The notes below the pieces were generated by a model. It had not been told where the DNA came from, did not search any database, and saw only the letters and a program-made list of their open reading frames with translations. From an uncultured Myxococcales bacterium (GTDB lineage Bacteria; Myxococcota_A; UBA9042): DNA of 51,774 nt. Shown piece after piece: positions 34,397-43,521 of this stretch. Made by a program: the position numbers and the translations under genes. The stretch lies in NCBI GenBank assembly GCA_903896545.1, contig CAITYF010000042.1, positions 1 through 51,774 of the forward strand. Direction: 5' to 3'. How positions within the stretch are numbered: the stretch's first letter is position 1; the number at the start of each line of letters is the position of its first letter.

Positions 34397-35617
34397 TTAC
34401 GCGCGCGGCGCCTGTAACGGTCGCGGCAAACTTGTCCGCCCCGCGGCGAGCACTTCCCGGTAAACCGACTCAAACTGCTTGCCGATCCGCTCGACGGAGA
34501 ACCGCTCCGCCGCGTAATCGCGCAGCTGCTGTGCCGGGAAGTGCGCGTAATGGTCCAGCATCCAGTGGATGGCGTCTGCCAGATCCGCCTCGTCGCCCGC
34601 TTTCACGGTCAGGCCGACTTCAGGACTCATGAAATCCTGCGGCCCGACGATGTCGGGTGAGATCACCGGAATGCCGGTCGCAATCGCCTCAGCCAAAGCC
34701 ACACAGAATGTCTCGTAGTTGCTGAACATGACCAAGAAAGCGAAGTCCGCGATGGACGCCAGAACTTCTTCGTGTCGCTTCAACCCTTCAAAGACAACGA
34801 AATCGTCGAGTTCAAGCTCCGTCGTATACGCGCGCAGGCGCTCGGCATCCGGACCTGAGCCGACCAGGTGCAGGCGAAAGTCCTGACGCTTGTCCGCGAC
34901 GGTGCGAACAGCGCGGAGCAGTCCAGAGACGTTCTTCTGGACGTCGAGCAGGAAGGAGACGTGGACAAACGGGATTCGGCCGTCGAACGGCGGGCGTCCC
35001 AGCGGTGTCACCGTCGGCTCAGCCACATTCGCGATGACGTCGTAGCGCTTGGCGCGCAGCCCGCGGTCCGCCATCGCTTCGGCAAGTCCTTGGGAAACGA
35101 CGGTCACCGCGCCTGCGTCTGCGACAACAAGGTGCATCAACGCGCGATGGCCGAGCGCGGGCTCCGGCGAGTTGTCGCGCAGCAATCCTGTGTGGTGCTC
35201 CGTGACGACGTACGGGACGCCGAGCGTTCTGCTCACCATCAGCGCGGCCAGACCGGCGCCGCGGGTCATGTTGCCGTGCACGATGTCGATGTGGTCAGCA
35301 CCGCAAACGTGCAGACCTTCCAGCGCTGCACGAACTGGTCGCAGGATGTTGGGCGTCACGACCCGCCCCGTCCGCGACTCTGCGCCGGAATAGTAAACGT
35401 GCAGCAGGTGAAAACCGTCAGCGTCTTCGTGCACGATGCGCGTACGCAGCGTATCGCGTTCGGGCTTCTCCTCCTCCAGGTGGACGACGTAGACATCACA
35501 AAAGCGGCCAATGGCCTCGGCGTGGCGCCGCACAAACGTACCGGCGGCCGGGTGACGCTCGTCGGGGAAGACCGGCGTCAGGAACAGCACAGAAAGGCGC
35601 TTCTTCCGACTTCTCAC
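34397..35617 (-). CDS. Glycosyltransferase, GT4 family (GT-B fold)
   Basis: 406 residues from the GTG at 35617; the frame is open 19 codons further but that segment is not protein-like. N-terminal acceptor domain LSVLFLTPVFPDERHPAAG. The donor domain includes FVHVSFLLDVQKNVSGLLRA, RLHLVGSGPDAERLRAY, VVFEGLKRHEEV and the E-x7-E motif in SNYETFCVALAEAIATGIPV. It transfers a nucleotide-activated sugar with retention, probably for capsule, O-antigen or exopolysaccharide. It lies 150 bases downstream of the asparagine synthetase-like gene on the same strand, a frequent neighbourhood in polysaccharide clusters. Confidence 0.88.
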   Translation of the reverse strand: MRSRKKRLSVLFLTPVFPDERHPAAGTFVRRHAEAIGRFCDVYVVHLEEEKPERDTLRTRIVHEDADGFHLLHVYYSGAESRTGRVVTPNILRPVRAALEGLHVCGADHIDIVHGNMTRGAGLAALMVSRTLGVPYVVTEHHTGLLRDNSPEPALGHRALMHLVVADAGAVTVVSQGLAEAMADRGLRAKRYDVIANVAEPTVTPLGRPPFDGRIPFVHVSFLLDVQKNVSGLLRAVRTVADKRQDFRLHLVGSGPDAERLRAYTTELELDDFVVFEGLKRHEEVLASIADFAFLVMFSNYETFCVALAEAIATGIPVISPDIVGPQDFMSPEVGLTVKAGDEADLADAIHWMLDHYAHFPAQQLRDYAAERFSVERIGKQFESVYREVLAAGRTSLPRPLQAPRA

Positions 35618-35767
35618 GGCATCGCCCCCCCATCGGGACGTGTCCGATGGCGTTGCCCAGTGTAGGCAACCCATCTATCCGCGGCAAGCCACAAACGAAC
35701 CCTCACGTCCATTTGGCGCGCAATAGTGCGGGGGCGAAACTGCATGTTGAGTCTGGTGGGCAACGCG

Positions 35768-37690
35768 CTACTCCACATGGGCGAAACTCGCGTCCAGATG
35801 GTCGCGTGCCCACCGTTCAAGCAGGAAAATGGAACGCAAATGCGCCGAAGGGGCCGACGCGGTGTGGTTGAGCAAGGCATCGCGCGCGGTCAGCACCGCG
35901 TCCACGTCGTACCAGCCGCGCGCGCGCAGCCGATCCGGGGAAAGCGTGTCCAGCACCATCTCGCGCAGCGGACCACTCAGCCAACGCTCGTTGGGTACCG
36001 GGAAGCCCATCTTGTCACGACGCCGCGCCACAATATCCGGCACGAGGCCGGGCAGGATGCTGCGCAACAGGTACTTGTTCAAACCACCGCGCCGCAAGAG
36101 CCGCGCCGGTGCCGCGTGAGCATAGGCGACCACAGCGGGATCCAGAAACGGCAGGCGCGATTCCAAAGAAAACGCTGACGAATTGGCATCTTCAATGCGG
36201 AGGTACAGCGGAAGCGGCGAACGCTCCACCTGATCCTGCAACGCGACGGCGAGCGAGTGGCTCGTTGGGCTCAGCGCGACGGCGGCAGCGCCCAGCGGGC
36301 CGTTCCGGCGGACGAATGGGCTTAGTGTGGCGAATTCAGCGCCAGGAAGTCCCAGCTGCCGTGCCCAGACATCGGCTTGCGACGTGGTTGCGCGCGCAAG
36401 CGATGAGGCCATCGTGCGCGCCAGCAACAAGGCGCCCGCGCGACGGCTTCCCGCCTCAGCCACCGCCTCCGCCAGTGCCACTTGTGCACCTTCCTGCGCG
36501 ACGACGGATCGCAGGAACGGTCCAACCGTGGAGTTGTAGCCCGCCAGCAGTTCATCGGCGCCTTGACCGTTCAACAACACTTTCACGCGGGCTTTCGCCG
36601 CGAGCCCCATGACCAGATAACCCGCGAGCGGCGAAAGCGAGTGAACGGGTTCGTCGTGCGCCAAAAAGAAGGCCGACGCGGTTTGAGTCAGTTGGTCGTC
36701 CGCTGCAATCGTCGTGTGCCACTCCGCGCCTGTCTGGGCGATGACGGCGTCGATGAACCGCGTTTCGTCAAACTCCGGCATGAGCGCCGTGAAGGCGTGG
36801 CGACAGGTCTTGACGCGTTCCGCCCCAAGAAAACGCGCCGCAGCGCAGGCGATCGTCGTGGAATCGAGACCGCCGGACAAGCACGTACCCACGTCGACGT
36901 CAGCACGGAGGCGAATGCGAACCGCGTTGAGCAGCGCGGCGCGGAACCCTTCCTGAAATGTCGCCTCACCCGCTGGCGACGGGTCATAATGCGGAACATC
37001 GACCGCCTGCGTACCATCGGCCAACCGAACGCGTTGCATCGGCCGAGTCCCACGCCAAGCGTACAGCCAACCCGGTTCAAGGCGATCAATCCCTTGGTAC
37101 ATCGTACGATGGCTCGCATCCAGCCTGCCAAGATCGAGAAATTGCCGCGCCGTTTCCGCTTGCACGCCGTCGTGCTTGCAACCAGCGGCACGCAGCGCGC
37201 GAATCTCGCTGGCAAACGCGATCCAGCCGCCCTCATCGCAGACAAACAGCGGCTTGATGCCCCACGGGTCGCGGCACGCGTACATCGTCTGGGTGGGATG
37301 ATGCCATGCAAGAACTGCCCACATGCCGTTGAATCGCTCGAACGCGCGCGGGCCCCAGAGCGCCAACGCTTCGACCAGCACCTCGGTGTCGCAGCTCGTG
37401 TGAAGCTGCACGCCGCTTTTGGCGAGGATCTCGGCGAGTTCGATGAAGTTGTAGATCTCACCGTTGAAGACGACGCTCCACTCACCGTTTTGCGAGTGAA
37501 AGGGCTGATGACCACCCGATGAGAGGTCGAGGATCGAGAGGCGGCGAAAACCCAAGCCGACCGGACCGTCAAACCAGAATCCGTCATCATCCGGGCCGCG
37601 GTGGACCATCGCCGCAGCGGCGCGTCTCACCGCAGGTTCGAGCCTGCGCGCGTTCCCTTCTCGGTCAATGACTCCTACCAGCCCGCACAT
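35768..37690 (-). CDS. asnB: Glutamine-hydrolysing asparagine synthetase-like amidotransferase
   Basis: 640 residues, usual length for the asnB family. Cys2 (MCGLVGVI) is the glutaminase nucleophile, with HRGPDDDG, RRLSILDLSSGGHQP, FNGEIYNF and CDTEVLVE completing the class II glutaminase domain (about 1-210). The synthetase domain has the ATP-binding loop LSGGLDSTT (271-279), then FDETRFID and a QGADELLAGY segment. It moves ammonia from Gln to Asp or to another carboxylate. Its position beside a GT4 transferase fits the many asnB copies in polysaccharide loci, which may amidate sugars, so free Asn synthesis is not assured. Confidence 0.9.
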   Translation of the reverse strand: MCGLVGVIDREGNARRLEPAVRRAAAAMVHRGPDDDGFWFDGPVGLGFRRLSILDLSSGGHQPFHSQNGEWSVVFNGEIYNFIELAEILAKSGVQLHTSCDTEVLVEALALWGPRAFERFNGMWAVLAWHHPTQTMYACRDPWGIKPLFVCDEGGWIAFASEIRALRAAGCKHDGVQAETARQFLDLGRLDASHRTMYQGIDRLEPGWLYAWRGTRPMQRVRLADGTQAVDVPHYDPSPAGEATFQEGFRAALLNAVRIRLRADVDVGTCLSGGLDSTTIACAAARFLGAERVKTCRHAFTALMPEFDETRFIDAVIAQTGAEWHTTIAADDQLTQTASAFFLAHDEPVHSLSPLAGYLVMGLAAKARVKVLLNGQGADELLAGYNSTVGPFLRSVVAQEGAQVALAEAVAEAGSRRAGALLLARTMASSLARATTSQADVWARQLGLPGAEFATLSPFVRRNGPLGAAAVALSPTSHSLAVALQDQVERSPLPLYLRIEDANSSAFSLESRLPFLDPAVVAYAHAAPARLLRRGGLNKYLLRSILPGLVPDIVARRRDKMGFPVPNERWLSGPLREMVLDTLSPDRLRARGWYDVDAVLTARDALLNHTASAPSAHLRSIFLLERWARDHLDASFAHVE

Positions 37691-38117
37691 CGGTCAACCC
37701 CGGCTGCTCTTCAACAGCGACGCGACAAGGTACGAGAGTCCGCCGCAGCGTGCAAGCACGAAGCGCTGGGAACTGCATCAGCGCGGTGGGCGCCGCCCTG
37801 TTTCCAGCCGATTCGGCCTGGGCAATGGAGAGAAGGGCCTGTCGCCATCGCCTACGCCAGCGGCGCGTGCGACAGGCTCATGCTGAGCAAGCTGCGTGAG
37901 CCTACACATCCTGACCCACTTCGAATACCAAACGGAACACCGTGAGACCTGTCGCATTTCGGACTGGGACCGCGAAGCGTGCACCTCCGGTGGCACGCCG
38001 CGGTGCCGGCGGCTGGGACGTTGGAATTCGGTCGCCGTCTAGACTATGCCAACCCGGAACGAAGGTCGGGGTTGGCGTACGAGCCCAGCGCCGAATCTAC
38101 TGCGCCGCAAGACCGCG
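37691..38117. other. 427-base non-coding interval with inverted repeats
   Basis: No convincing gene. It should hold the asnB promoter and the 3' end of the FHA-cyclase transcript. Two hairpin candidates are visible: a 9-bp perfect pair GCCTGTCGC/GCGACAGGC (37837-37845 and 37869-37877) and a 6-bp pair GGCTCA/TGAGCC beginning within its right arm (about 37875-37902). No T-run follows either. Confidence 0.45.
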
Positions 38118-39815
38118 CTACTTCATCCGACGCAGTCGCCACGGGCGGACCGGATCGGCCATGCCTTTGAGGCGCATCTCTTCCATCTCGTCGGCCACCA
38201 CCTGATGCTGCACGGCTTCCAGGGTCAGCGGCGCGAGCACCACTTCACCCGCCTTGGCCGCTGAACACAGGCGCGAGGCCAGATTCACGCCGCGTCCGAA
38301 TACCGTGTAGCTCATGGTCCGCGACGAACCGACGTAACCGGCGATGACCTGCGCGGTTGCGATGCCAATGCCGACGCCGATCGGCTCGTGACCCGCCGCC
38401 GCCCGTTCGCGGTTGAACTCGCGCACGGCCAGTTGCATCTCGTAAGCCGCTTTGACTGCCAGCAGTTCGTCGTCGTCTGTGCCCAGCGGCGCGCCCCACA
38501 GCGCCATCACCGCGTCGCCGATGTACTTATCCAGCGTGCCGTCGTGGGCAAAGATGATGTTGGACACGCGCTCGAAATACTCGTTCATCAACGCGACCAT
38601 GTCGGTCGGCGCGAGTCGCTCCGTGAGCGACGTAAAGCCGCGAATGTCCGCAAACATAACGGTCACGCGCTTGGTCGCGCCGCCTTTTTCAATGGCCAAA
38701 TCGCCTGCGACAATGCGGTCCACGAGGTTCGGCGACAACATGCGCGACAGCGAGGAACGCAGCGCAGCTTCCTCCAGCACGCGGCGTTGCAAAAGCACGT
38801 TGTCGATGGAAATCGACGCTTGCTTCGACACAGCGACGAGCACGGCGAGGTCCTTCTCCGTGTACAAACCCGAACTGATCAGCGAGTCGACATGCAAGAT
38901 GCCCAGCGTGCGATCCTGCGTCAGCAGCGGCACCGTCATCGACGACTTGATGCCTTGCAACACAACCGATTGCGCGTTGCCAAAGCGTGCGTCCAGCCGC
39001 GCGTCCGTGGACAGCACCGCTTCGCGCTTGAGCAGCACGTGGTTGATGATGGAACGCGGTACTTTGACTTCTTTTTCGTCCGGTCCAATCGGCGCGCCAG
39101 CGCGGATGCGCATCGCCGCTTGCACAAGCTGATCCGCCGGATCGCCCGCTTTCTTGTCGTCGACCAACAGCACGACGCCGCGGTCGATTTGCAGCCACTC
39201 AAAGATCCGTTTGAGCAAAAGATCCAGCAGCGTATCCACGTCAAACGCCGCGTGCAGGTCGCGCGAAAGGGTGTACGCGAGGCGCAGTTTCTCGTAGTCG
39301 GCGCGCAGAATGCGCTCGTCCAGCACCAGATCCGCGCGCATGAAGTCGGCGACGAGATCGACGCGCATCGTGGCGTGAATGCTGGCGGCACCGAGGTCTT
39401 CCAGCGGCGTCTCCTGCACCGCGGACGCGTAGCCCGGCGGCGGTGGCGGAATGGCCAACGGATGGCCAGGCGGCGGAGGAGGAGGAGGTGGTGGTGGCGG
39501 CGGCGGTGCGAGTTCTTCCGGCGAGACAAAGCGCCAACTGGTGCTGCCGATGCGCACGACGTCGCCATGGCGCAACGCCAACGTACTTTCGACGAGGCGA
39601 TCGTTGCAGTAGGTGCCGTTGCGGCTGTCGAGGTCGGAAAGGACGTAGGTGGACGTGCCCGGTCGCCGTTGGATCACGGCATGCTCTTTGGACACCAAAC
39701 GATCGACGATTTGCAGCGTGTTGGTCGGCTGCCGCCCGATCGTAGTGATGTCCGCCAGCAGGATTTCCTGCTCGCTATTGCCTGTGCTCACCCGAACGAG
39801 CTTGCAGGGGCGCAT
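38118..39815 (-). CDS. FHA-GAF-class III nucleotidyl cyclase
   Basis: 565 residues; the ATG at 39815 has GAGGAG about eight bases upstream. FHA domain at 1-100 (TTIGRQPTN, VSKEHAVIQ, DLDSRNGTYCND) binds phospho-Thr peptides. A linker has 13 consecutive Pro (104-116). GAF domain about 190-345. The cyclase domain 375-565 has metal Asp390 (VMFADIRGFTSLTE) and Asp434 (LDKYIGDAVMALWGAP), Lys430, and Asn511/Arg515 (GVNLASRL). The usual substrate Asp before Y-T-V is Ser502 and the following G-D is G-R, so nucleotide choice or activity may differ. It probably makes cAMP or cGMP under phosphoprotein and GAF-ligand control. Confidence 0.9.
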   Translation of the reverse strand: MRPCKLVRVSTGNSEQEILLADITTIGRQPTNTLQIVDRLVSKEHAVIQRRPGTSTYVLSDLDSRNGTYCNDRLVESTLALRHGDVVRIGSTSWRFVSPEELAPPPPPPPPPPPPPGHPLAIPPPPPGYASAVQETPLEDLGAASIHATMRVDLVADFMRADLVLDERILRADYEKLRLAYTLSRDLHAAFDVDTLLDLLLKRIFEWLQIDRGVVLLVDDKKAGDPADQLVQAAMRIRAGAPIGPDEKEVKVPRSIINHVLLKREAVLSTDARLDARFGNAQSVVLQGIKSSMTVPLLTQDRTLGILHVDSLISSGLYTEKDLAVLVAVSKQASISIDNVLLQRRVLEEAALRSSLSRMLSPNLVDRIVAGDLAIEKGGATKRVTVMFADIRGFTSLTERLAPTDMVALMNEYFERVSNIIFAHDGTLDKYIGDAVMALWGAPLGTDDDELLAVKAAYEMQLAVREFNRERAAAGHEPIGVGIGIATAQVIAGYVGSSRTMSYTVFGRGVNLASRLCSAAKAGEVVLAPLTLEAVQHQVVADEMEEMRLKGMADPVRPWRLRRMK

Positions 39816-39953
39816 CGTCGCAACTCCTCGCGGCTGATGGTCGACGCCCCACGCGCCGACCTGCTGCGGAAAGAGCGTACACTGGCAGAAGCCGCATGGC
39901 CAGAGGGGACTGTCACGTGACAGCGTGCGACTTCTGCGCCACGCTTGGCCGCC

Positions 39954-42212
39954 ATGAACCACGTGTCCCGACAATTTCCGCTCCTTCTGCCGGCGCTGGT
40001 GGCGCTAGCGCTGCTGGTCTCCCCCACGTGGGGCGCGCTGGACTACCACGCGTCGCTGGCCTTGGCGCCAGTCGTCGGTCTGTGCGCGCTCGCGGTGACG
40101 CTTCAAGGCAATTCGCTCTGGCCACGACTCGCGCTGCTCACGGGGCTGCCGCTCCTCACGCTGCTGGTTGGCAGTCTTTTTGTCGCCAACTGCAACCGCG
40201 TTTACGGCATCCAGTTCTACGTGCTGGGACCACTTTTCTCCGCGTTTGTCGGCGTAGGTTGGGCGCGGCTGGGGCTGTTGCTCGCGCCGCAAAATCCGCG
40301 AAAAGTCGCGTGGCTCGGCGCGCTGTTGTCCGCGCTGCTGCCGCTGGCGCACTTTCTGACAACGCCGCAGGTCTTTGCGTACCACGGGCTGGTCGGGTAC
40401 GTCGCGGGCGCGCTGTATGAAGACGCTGTGGCGATCCACACGCCGTACCTGACCTGGCGGCTTTTTGACCTGCTCCTGTGGCTACCCGTCGTCTCGCTGC
40501 CGCGCCCAAAGTGGACGCCTGGGCTGGTCGTCGCGCAACTCGCGCTACTGGGTACAACACTCGCAGTCGCAGACGCCCAGTCATGGCGTATTTCCAGCAT
40601 CCGCACGACGCTGACTCAAGACGTGATTGCGCCAGATCAGTTCCACGCGCACTTGCCGGATACTCCTTTCGTGGCGGAGAACGCGGATCTCTGGCGCAAC
40701 GACGTGGCGTTTCGCTACAACGAACTCGCCCGCGCCTTCGGCTCAGCGCCGCAAGAGCCGCTCGAACTGTTCTTCTACGCGAACGCAGGCCAAAAGCAGC
40801 GCCTCATGGGCGCGAACCGGGTGGACATGGCCAAACCGTGGCTGGGTCAGGTGCACATGGTGCTTCCCGATATCGGCTCGACGACGCTGACGCACGAACT
40901 CGCCCACGTTTTTGCCGCGCAATGGGCGCGATCCCCGCTGGGTATTCCGCTGCGCTACGGGGTGATTCCAGACGCGGTGGCGATCGAAGGTCTGGCAGTG
41001 GCGATGGAGTGGCCCATCCGCTCGAACCTCGATCCGCACCAGTGGACCCGCGCCATGCGGCAAGCAGGGCTCGCGCCGCGGATCACGCAACTGTGGTCGC
41101 TCAGCGGCTTCTTGGGCCAACAGAGTGACCGCGCGTACACCGTGGCGGGGTCGTTTCTGCGTTGGCTGGGCGAGACGCGCGGCTGGCCGTTGGTTCGGCT
41201 GGTCTACGCGGGCGAGCCGCTGGAGGACGTAACGGGGCAGTCGCTGGGGGCGCTGGAGGCGCAGTGGTCGCGCTTTGTCGATGATCCGCTGCTGCACCCG
41301 CTGACGGACGACGACCTGGCGCGCGCGCGGCTGCGCTTTGCCCGTCAGGGGGTGTTTGAGAAACCGTGCGCGCTGGAGACCGGGCGCGCGTGTCAGAAGG
41401 CGGATCGTTTTGGCGCGATGGACAAGCCCAAGCGCGCGGTGGCCGTGCGCCAGAAGCTGTTGGCCGCCATCGGGCAGTGGGTCGAGCAAGGATTCGACGA
41501 CCCAGAGCTGCATCTGGATCTGGCCGACGATCTGGCGCAAGCGGGGCAACTCCAGGACGCCATCGCCGAGTTGGCGGCGCTGGAGGCGCGTTCGGGTCCA
41601 CAAGCGCTGCATCCGCTGCTGCGGTCGACGGTCGAGTCAGCGCGCGCTGATCTGCTGTGGCGGCTGGGGCACGCGGTGGAAGCCGAGGCGATGTGGCACA
41701 CCCTGCTTCACCAGCCGCTGGCTGAGCCGTTTCTGCGGACGCTCGAAGTCAAGCTGCACTTTGCCAGACAACCCGCGGCCTCAGAGGCGATGCAAACGCT
41801 TTGGTTGACGGGTGCGCATCCTGTCCCGGGCGGCGTGGATGCGGTGCTGGAGCAGCTGTACGTGGCGCTTCCAAACGATCCCGTCGCACGGGCACTCTGG
41901 GCGCGGCGTTTGCTGGCACGCGCAGGCGTCGCGACGGGCGTCCGTCTATTGAACGACGTGGTGGCAAACGCATTGGTTGAATTGCCGTACACGACGCGGG
42001 AGGCAGCGCGGCAGGTCATGTGGCGGCACGTTGTGGACGCGGAAGTGCCTGACGTTCCACTCTGGACCCGCTTGGTCGCGGAAGGCGCGGTGCCGCCGTC
42101 TTTGGTGGCGGAGTGGCTACGCCGCGAAGAAGCGCCGCCGAAGCCACGCGATGCACGACCGTGGTGGGCCAGCCGGTTCCCGCGCGCGCATCGATCGCGT
42201 CAGAACGAGTGA
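39954..42212 (+). CDS. Polytopic membrane metallopeptidase-like protein with helical repeat tail
   Basis: 752 residues from the ATG at 39954. About seven transmembrane helices in residues 1-215 (LLLPALVALALLVSP; LLTGLPLLTLLVGSLFV; WLGALLSALLPLAHFL; LFDLLLWLPVVSL, and others). A soluble domain follows with HExxH in TTLTHELAHVFAAQW and a glutamate in IEGLAVAMEWP about 32 residues later, a gluzincin-like arrangement. Residues about 480-740 are Ala/Leu-rich paired helices (LHLDLADDLAQAGQLQDAIAEL), TPR-like. It diverges from the FHA-cyclase gene with 138 bases between starts. Substrate unknown; the catalytic third ligand is a guess. Confidence 0.72.
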   Translation: MNHVSRQFPLLLPALVALALLVSPTWGALDYHASLALAPVVGLCALAVTLQGNSLWPRLALLTGLPLLTLLVGSLFVANCNRVYGIQFYVLGPLFSAFVGVGWARLGLLLAPQNPRKVAWLGALLSALLPLAHFLTTPQVFAYHGLVGYVAGALYEDAVAIHTPYLTWRLFDLLLWLPVVSLPRPKWTPGLVVAQLALLGTTLAVADAQSWRISSIRTTLTQDVIAPDQFHAHLPDTPFVAENADLWRNDVAFRYNELARAFGSAPQEPLELFFYANAGQKQRLMGANRVDMAKPWLGQVHMVLPDIGSTTLTHELAHVFAAQWARSPLGIPLRYGVIPDAVAIEGLAVAMEWPIRSNLDPHQWTRAMRQAGLAPRITQLWSLSGFLGQQSDRAYTVAGSFLRWLGETRGWPLVRLVYAGEPLEDVTGQSLGALEAQWSRFVDDPLLHPLTDDDLARARLRFARQGVFEKPCALETGRACQKADRFGAMDKPKRAVAVRQKLLAAIGQWVEQGFDDPELHLDLADDLAQAGQLQDAIAELAALEARSGPQALHPLLRSTVESARADLLWRLGHAVEAEAMWHTLLHQPLAEPFLRTLEVKLHFARQPAASEAMQTLWLTGAHPVPGGVDAVLEQLYVALPNDPVARALWARRLLARAGVATGVRLLNDVVANALVELPYTTREAARQVMWRHVVDAEVPDVPLWTRLVAEGAVPPSLVAEWLRREEAPPKPRDARPWWASRFPRAHRSRQNE

Positions 42213-42221
42213 GTCTTGCGC

Positions 42222-42926
42222 TCAGTCAAAGTCGGGGAGGTGGCTGAACAGCGGCGCCAGCGCCTGACCAAGCTTGCCGCCGAGATCGCTCGCCGCCATC
42301 GCAAAAAACATCGACACAATGGGCATTCCCGCAGGGTCGCCATTTTGCGTTTGCCAGTCTGCGAGCGCGTCGTCATCGGCAAAAAACACGCCGGCTGCCA
42401 TCGCTGAGGTGGGCGTCCCCACGGCCAGCCAAGCGGGGAGAAACAAAGCCACACCCTCGGGATCGCGCGTGTGAACGCCCTCTTCATCGGCCGACAAACG
42501 CAGCGAAACCGAAGCATTTAGAGCACATCGCCCGCGAATCACGCCGGCGTGCTGCAGCGCGATCGGCGCGGCCAAGGCCGCCAGCGGTCCAAGCAGGCTG
42601 ACCTCGTGTTTGTCGTCCAGCACCAGCGTCAAGTCCGTCTTCCGCGTCGCGAACAGACAGCCCAACGAGATCACGCGGTTTTCCGCCGTCTCCAGAAGTC
42701 CGGATTGCTGCAGCCACGGGAGCTCCGCGCGCAGATCGTGCGGCGCAATATCCAGCGTGTGCGCGGTAGTTTCGATCAGCGAATCGACGGAAGGCAGCCA
42801 GCCACGGCCAAGAAGCCCAGAAGTAGCGGTACTGACCAAGCCACGCGCCGCGGGAGACGCGTTCGCGGCAACTCGGCACAGATGTTCGAGCAACTCCAGC
42901 CCAGCAGGCACGGCGGCGGCGGTCAT
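42222..42926 (-). CDS. MerB-fold (alkylmercury lyase-like) protein lacking catalytic residues
   Basis: 234 residues from the ATG at 42926, with GAGG eight bases upstream. An N-terminal winged-helix-like part (about 45-85: HDLRAELPWLQQSGLLETAE) precedes a domain that follows MerB step by step. [20 protein letters not shown] of E. coli MerB corresponds to HAGVIRGRCALNASVSLRL here (Cys134), EPAGMAVSLVLP to DPEGVALFLP, and VHFFASVPTAEDW...GLAIVSV to GVFFADDDALADW...GMPIVSM. The catalytic Cys96, Asp99 and Cys159 correspond to Gly113, Ala116 and Ala177. It therefore should not cleave C-Hg bonds by the known mechanism; a sensor or structural role is possible. Alignment by eye. Confidence 0.6.
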   Translation of the reverse strand: MTAAAVPAGLELLEHLCRVAANASPAARGLVSTATSGLLGRGWLPSVDSLIETTAHTLDIAPHDLRAELPWLQQSGLLETAENRVISLGCLFATRKTDLTLVLDDKHEVSLLGPLAALAAPIALQHAGVIRGRCALNASVSLRLSADEEGVHTRDPEGVALFLPAWLAVGTPTSAMAAGVFFADDDALADWQTQNGDPAGMPIVSMFFAMAASDLGGKLGQALAPLFSHLPDFD

Positions 42927-42999
42927 GACAAGAACCTCGGTTGCCCGACGACGCTGCCCGCGAATGGCTGGAACAACGCTGCGGGATGAGCCCTTGGTG

Positions 43000-43177
43000 T
43001 TCAAATAGGCTCGCACGACGCGGCGTCGTTGCAAGCCTCTGTGCTTGAATCGGCTTGTCACACGCGGCAGGGACGAGCCACCTGTAGTTCAAGCCGGTTG
43101 CAGCACGCGGTGGGGGACGAGCCCCCTTCAGTTCAAGCGGCTTGCTGCACGCGGCGGGCGACGAGCCCCCGCCCTAC
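43000..43177. repeat. Four tandem 43-46-bp units with hairpin cores
   Basis: Units at 43000-43044, 43045-43087, 43088-43131 and 43132-43177. Each begins TT[CG]AA..., has GCACGCGG-like text in the middle and ends in a G-rich/C-rich pair. The two units nearest rpsT can fold GGGGGACGAGCCCCC and GGGCGACGAGCCC. The array runs right up to and over the rpsT stop codon, so on the minus strand it forms the rpsT 3' region and could end its transcript repeatedly. The units become more degenerate away from rpsT. Confidence 0.75.
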
Positions 43178-43428
43178 TTGGCGGCGTGCAACGCTTTGGC
43201 GAGGCGACCGATCTTGCGCGAGGCGCGCTTCTTGGGGATGACGCCCTTGGCGGCGCTACCGGCGAGCTGCGCGGCGGTGGCGGAAAAGAGCGCTTCGCCC
43301 TTGCCTTCGCCGATGGCCACGGTCAGCTTCTTGACGGCGGTACGGTTCGCGGCGCGACCCGCACGGTTGCGGTCGCGGCGCTTGATGTTCTGCTTGGCGC
43401 GCTTTTCAGCGGACGGATGGTTGGCCAC
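43174..43428 (-). CDS. rpsT: 30S ribosomal protein S20
   Basis: 84 residues, the normal length. MANHPSAEKRAKQNIKRR is the signature N-terminus, followed by VKKLTVAIGEGKGEA and the Ala/Lys-rich C-terminus KGVIPKKRASRKIGRLAKAL. It binds 16S rRNA near the decoding-side helix 44 and is an early assembly protein. It is transcribed alone from the promoter at 43522-43550 and is followed by hairpin repeats. A GAGGAA ribosome binding site lies 11 bases before the ATG. Confidence 0.97.
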   Translation of the reverse strand: MANHPSAEKRAKQNIKRRDRNRAGRAANRTAVKKLTVAIGEGKGEALFSATAAQLAGSAAKGVIPKKRASRKIGRLAKALHAAK

Positions 43429-43521
43429 AGGTTCCTCGCTCTCATAAGGCGGTCAATTCACAGATGAATTCACCGATTGGTTCTGCCCGAACGCACGCTA
43501 AAGCGCACACGCGGGGCCGAA

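Noticed and set aside
37632..37647. tRNA T-arm-like sequence GCAGGTTCGAGCCTGC
   Set aside because: It lies inside the asnB coding region and there is no acceptor stem, D-arm or anticodon arm at the right distance.
38388..39920. Long plus-strand frame opposite the FHA-cyclase
   Set aside because: Composition is Arg/His/Val-rich with no domain, and the minus strand has clear FHA, GAF and cyclase motifs.
43000..43177. Possible CRISPR array
   Set aside because: Units are contiguous and diverged, with no unique spacers of constant length and no cas gene.
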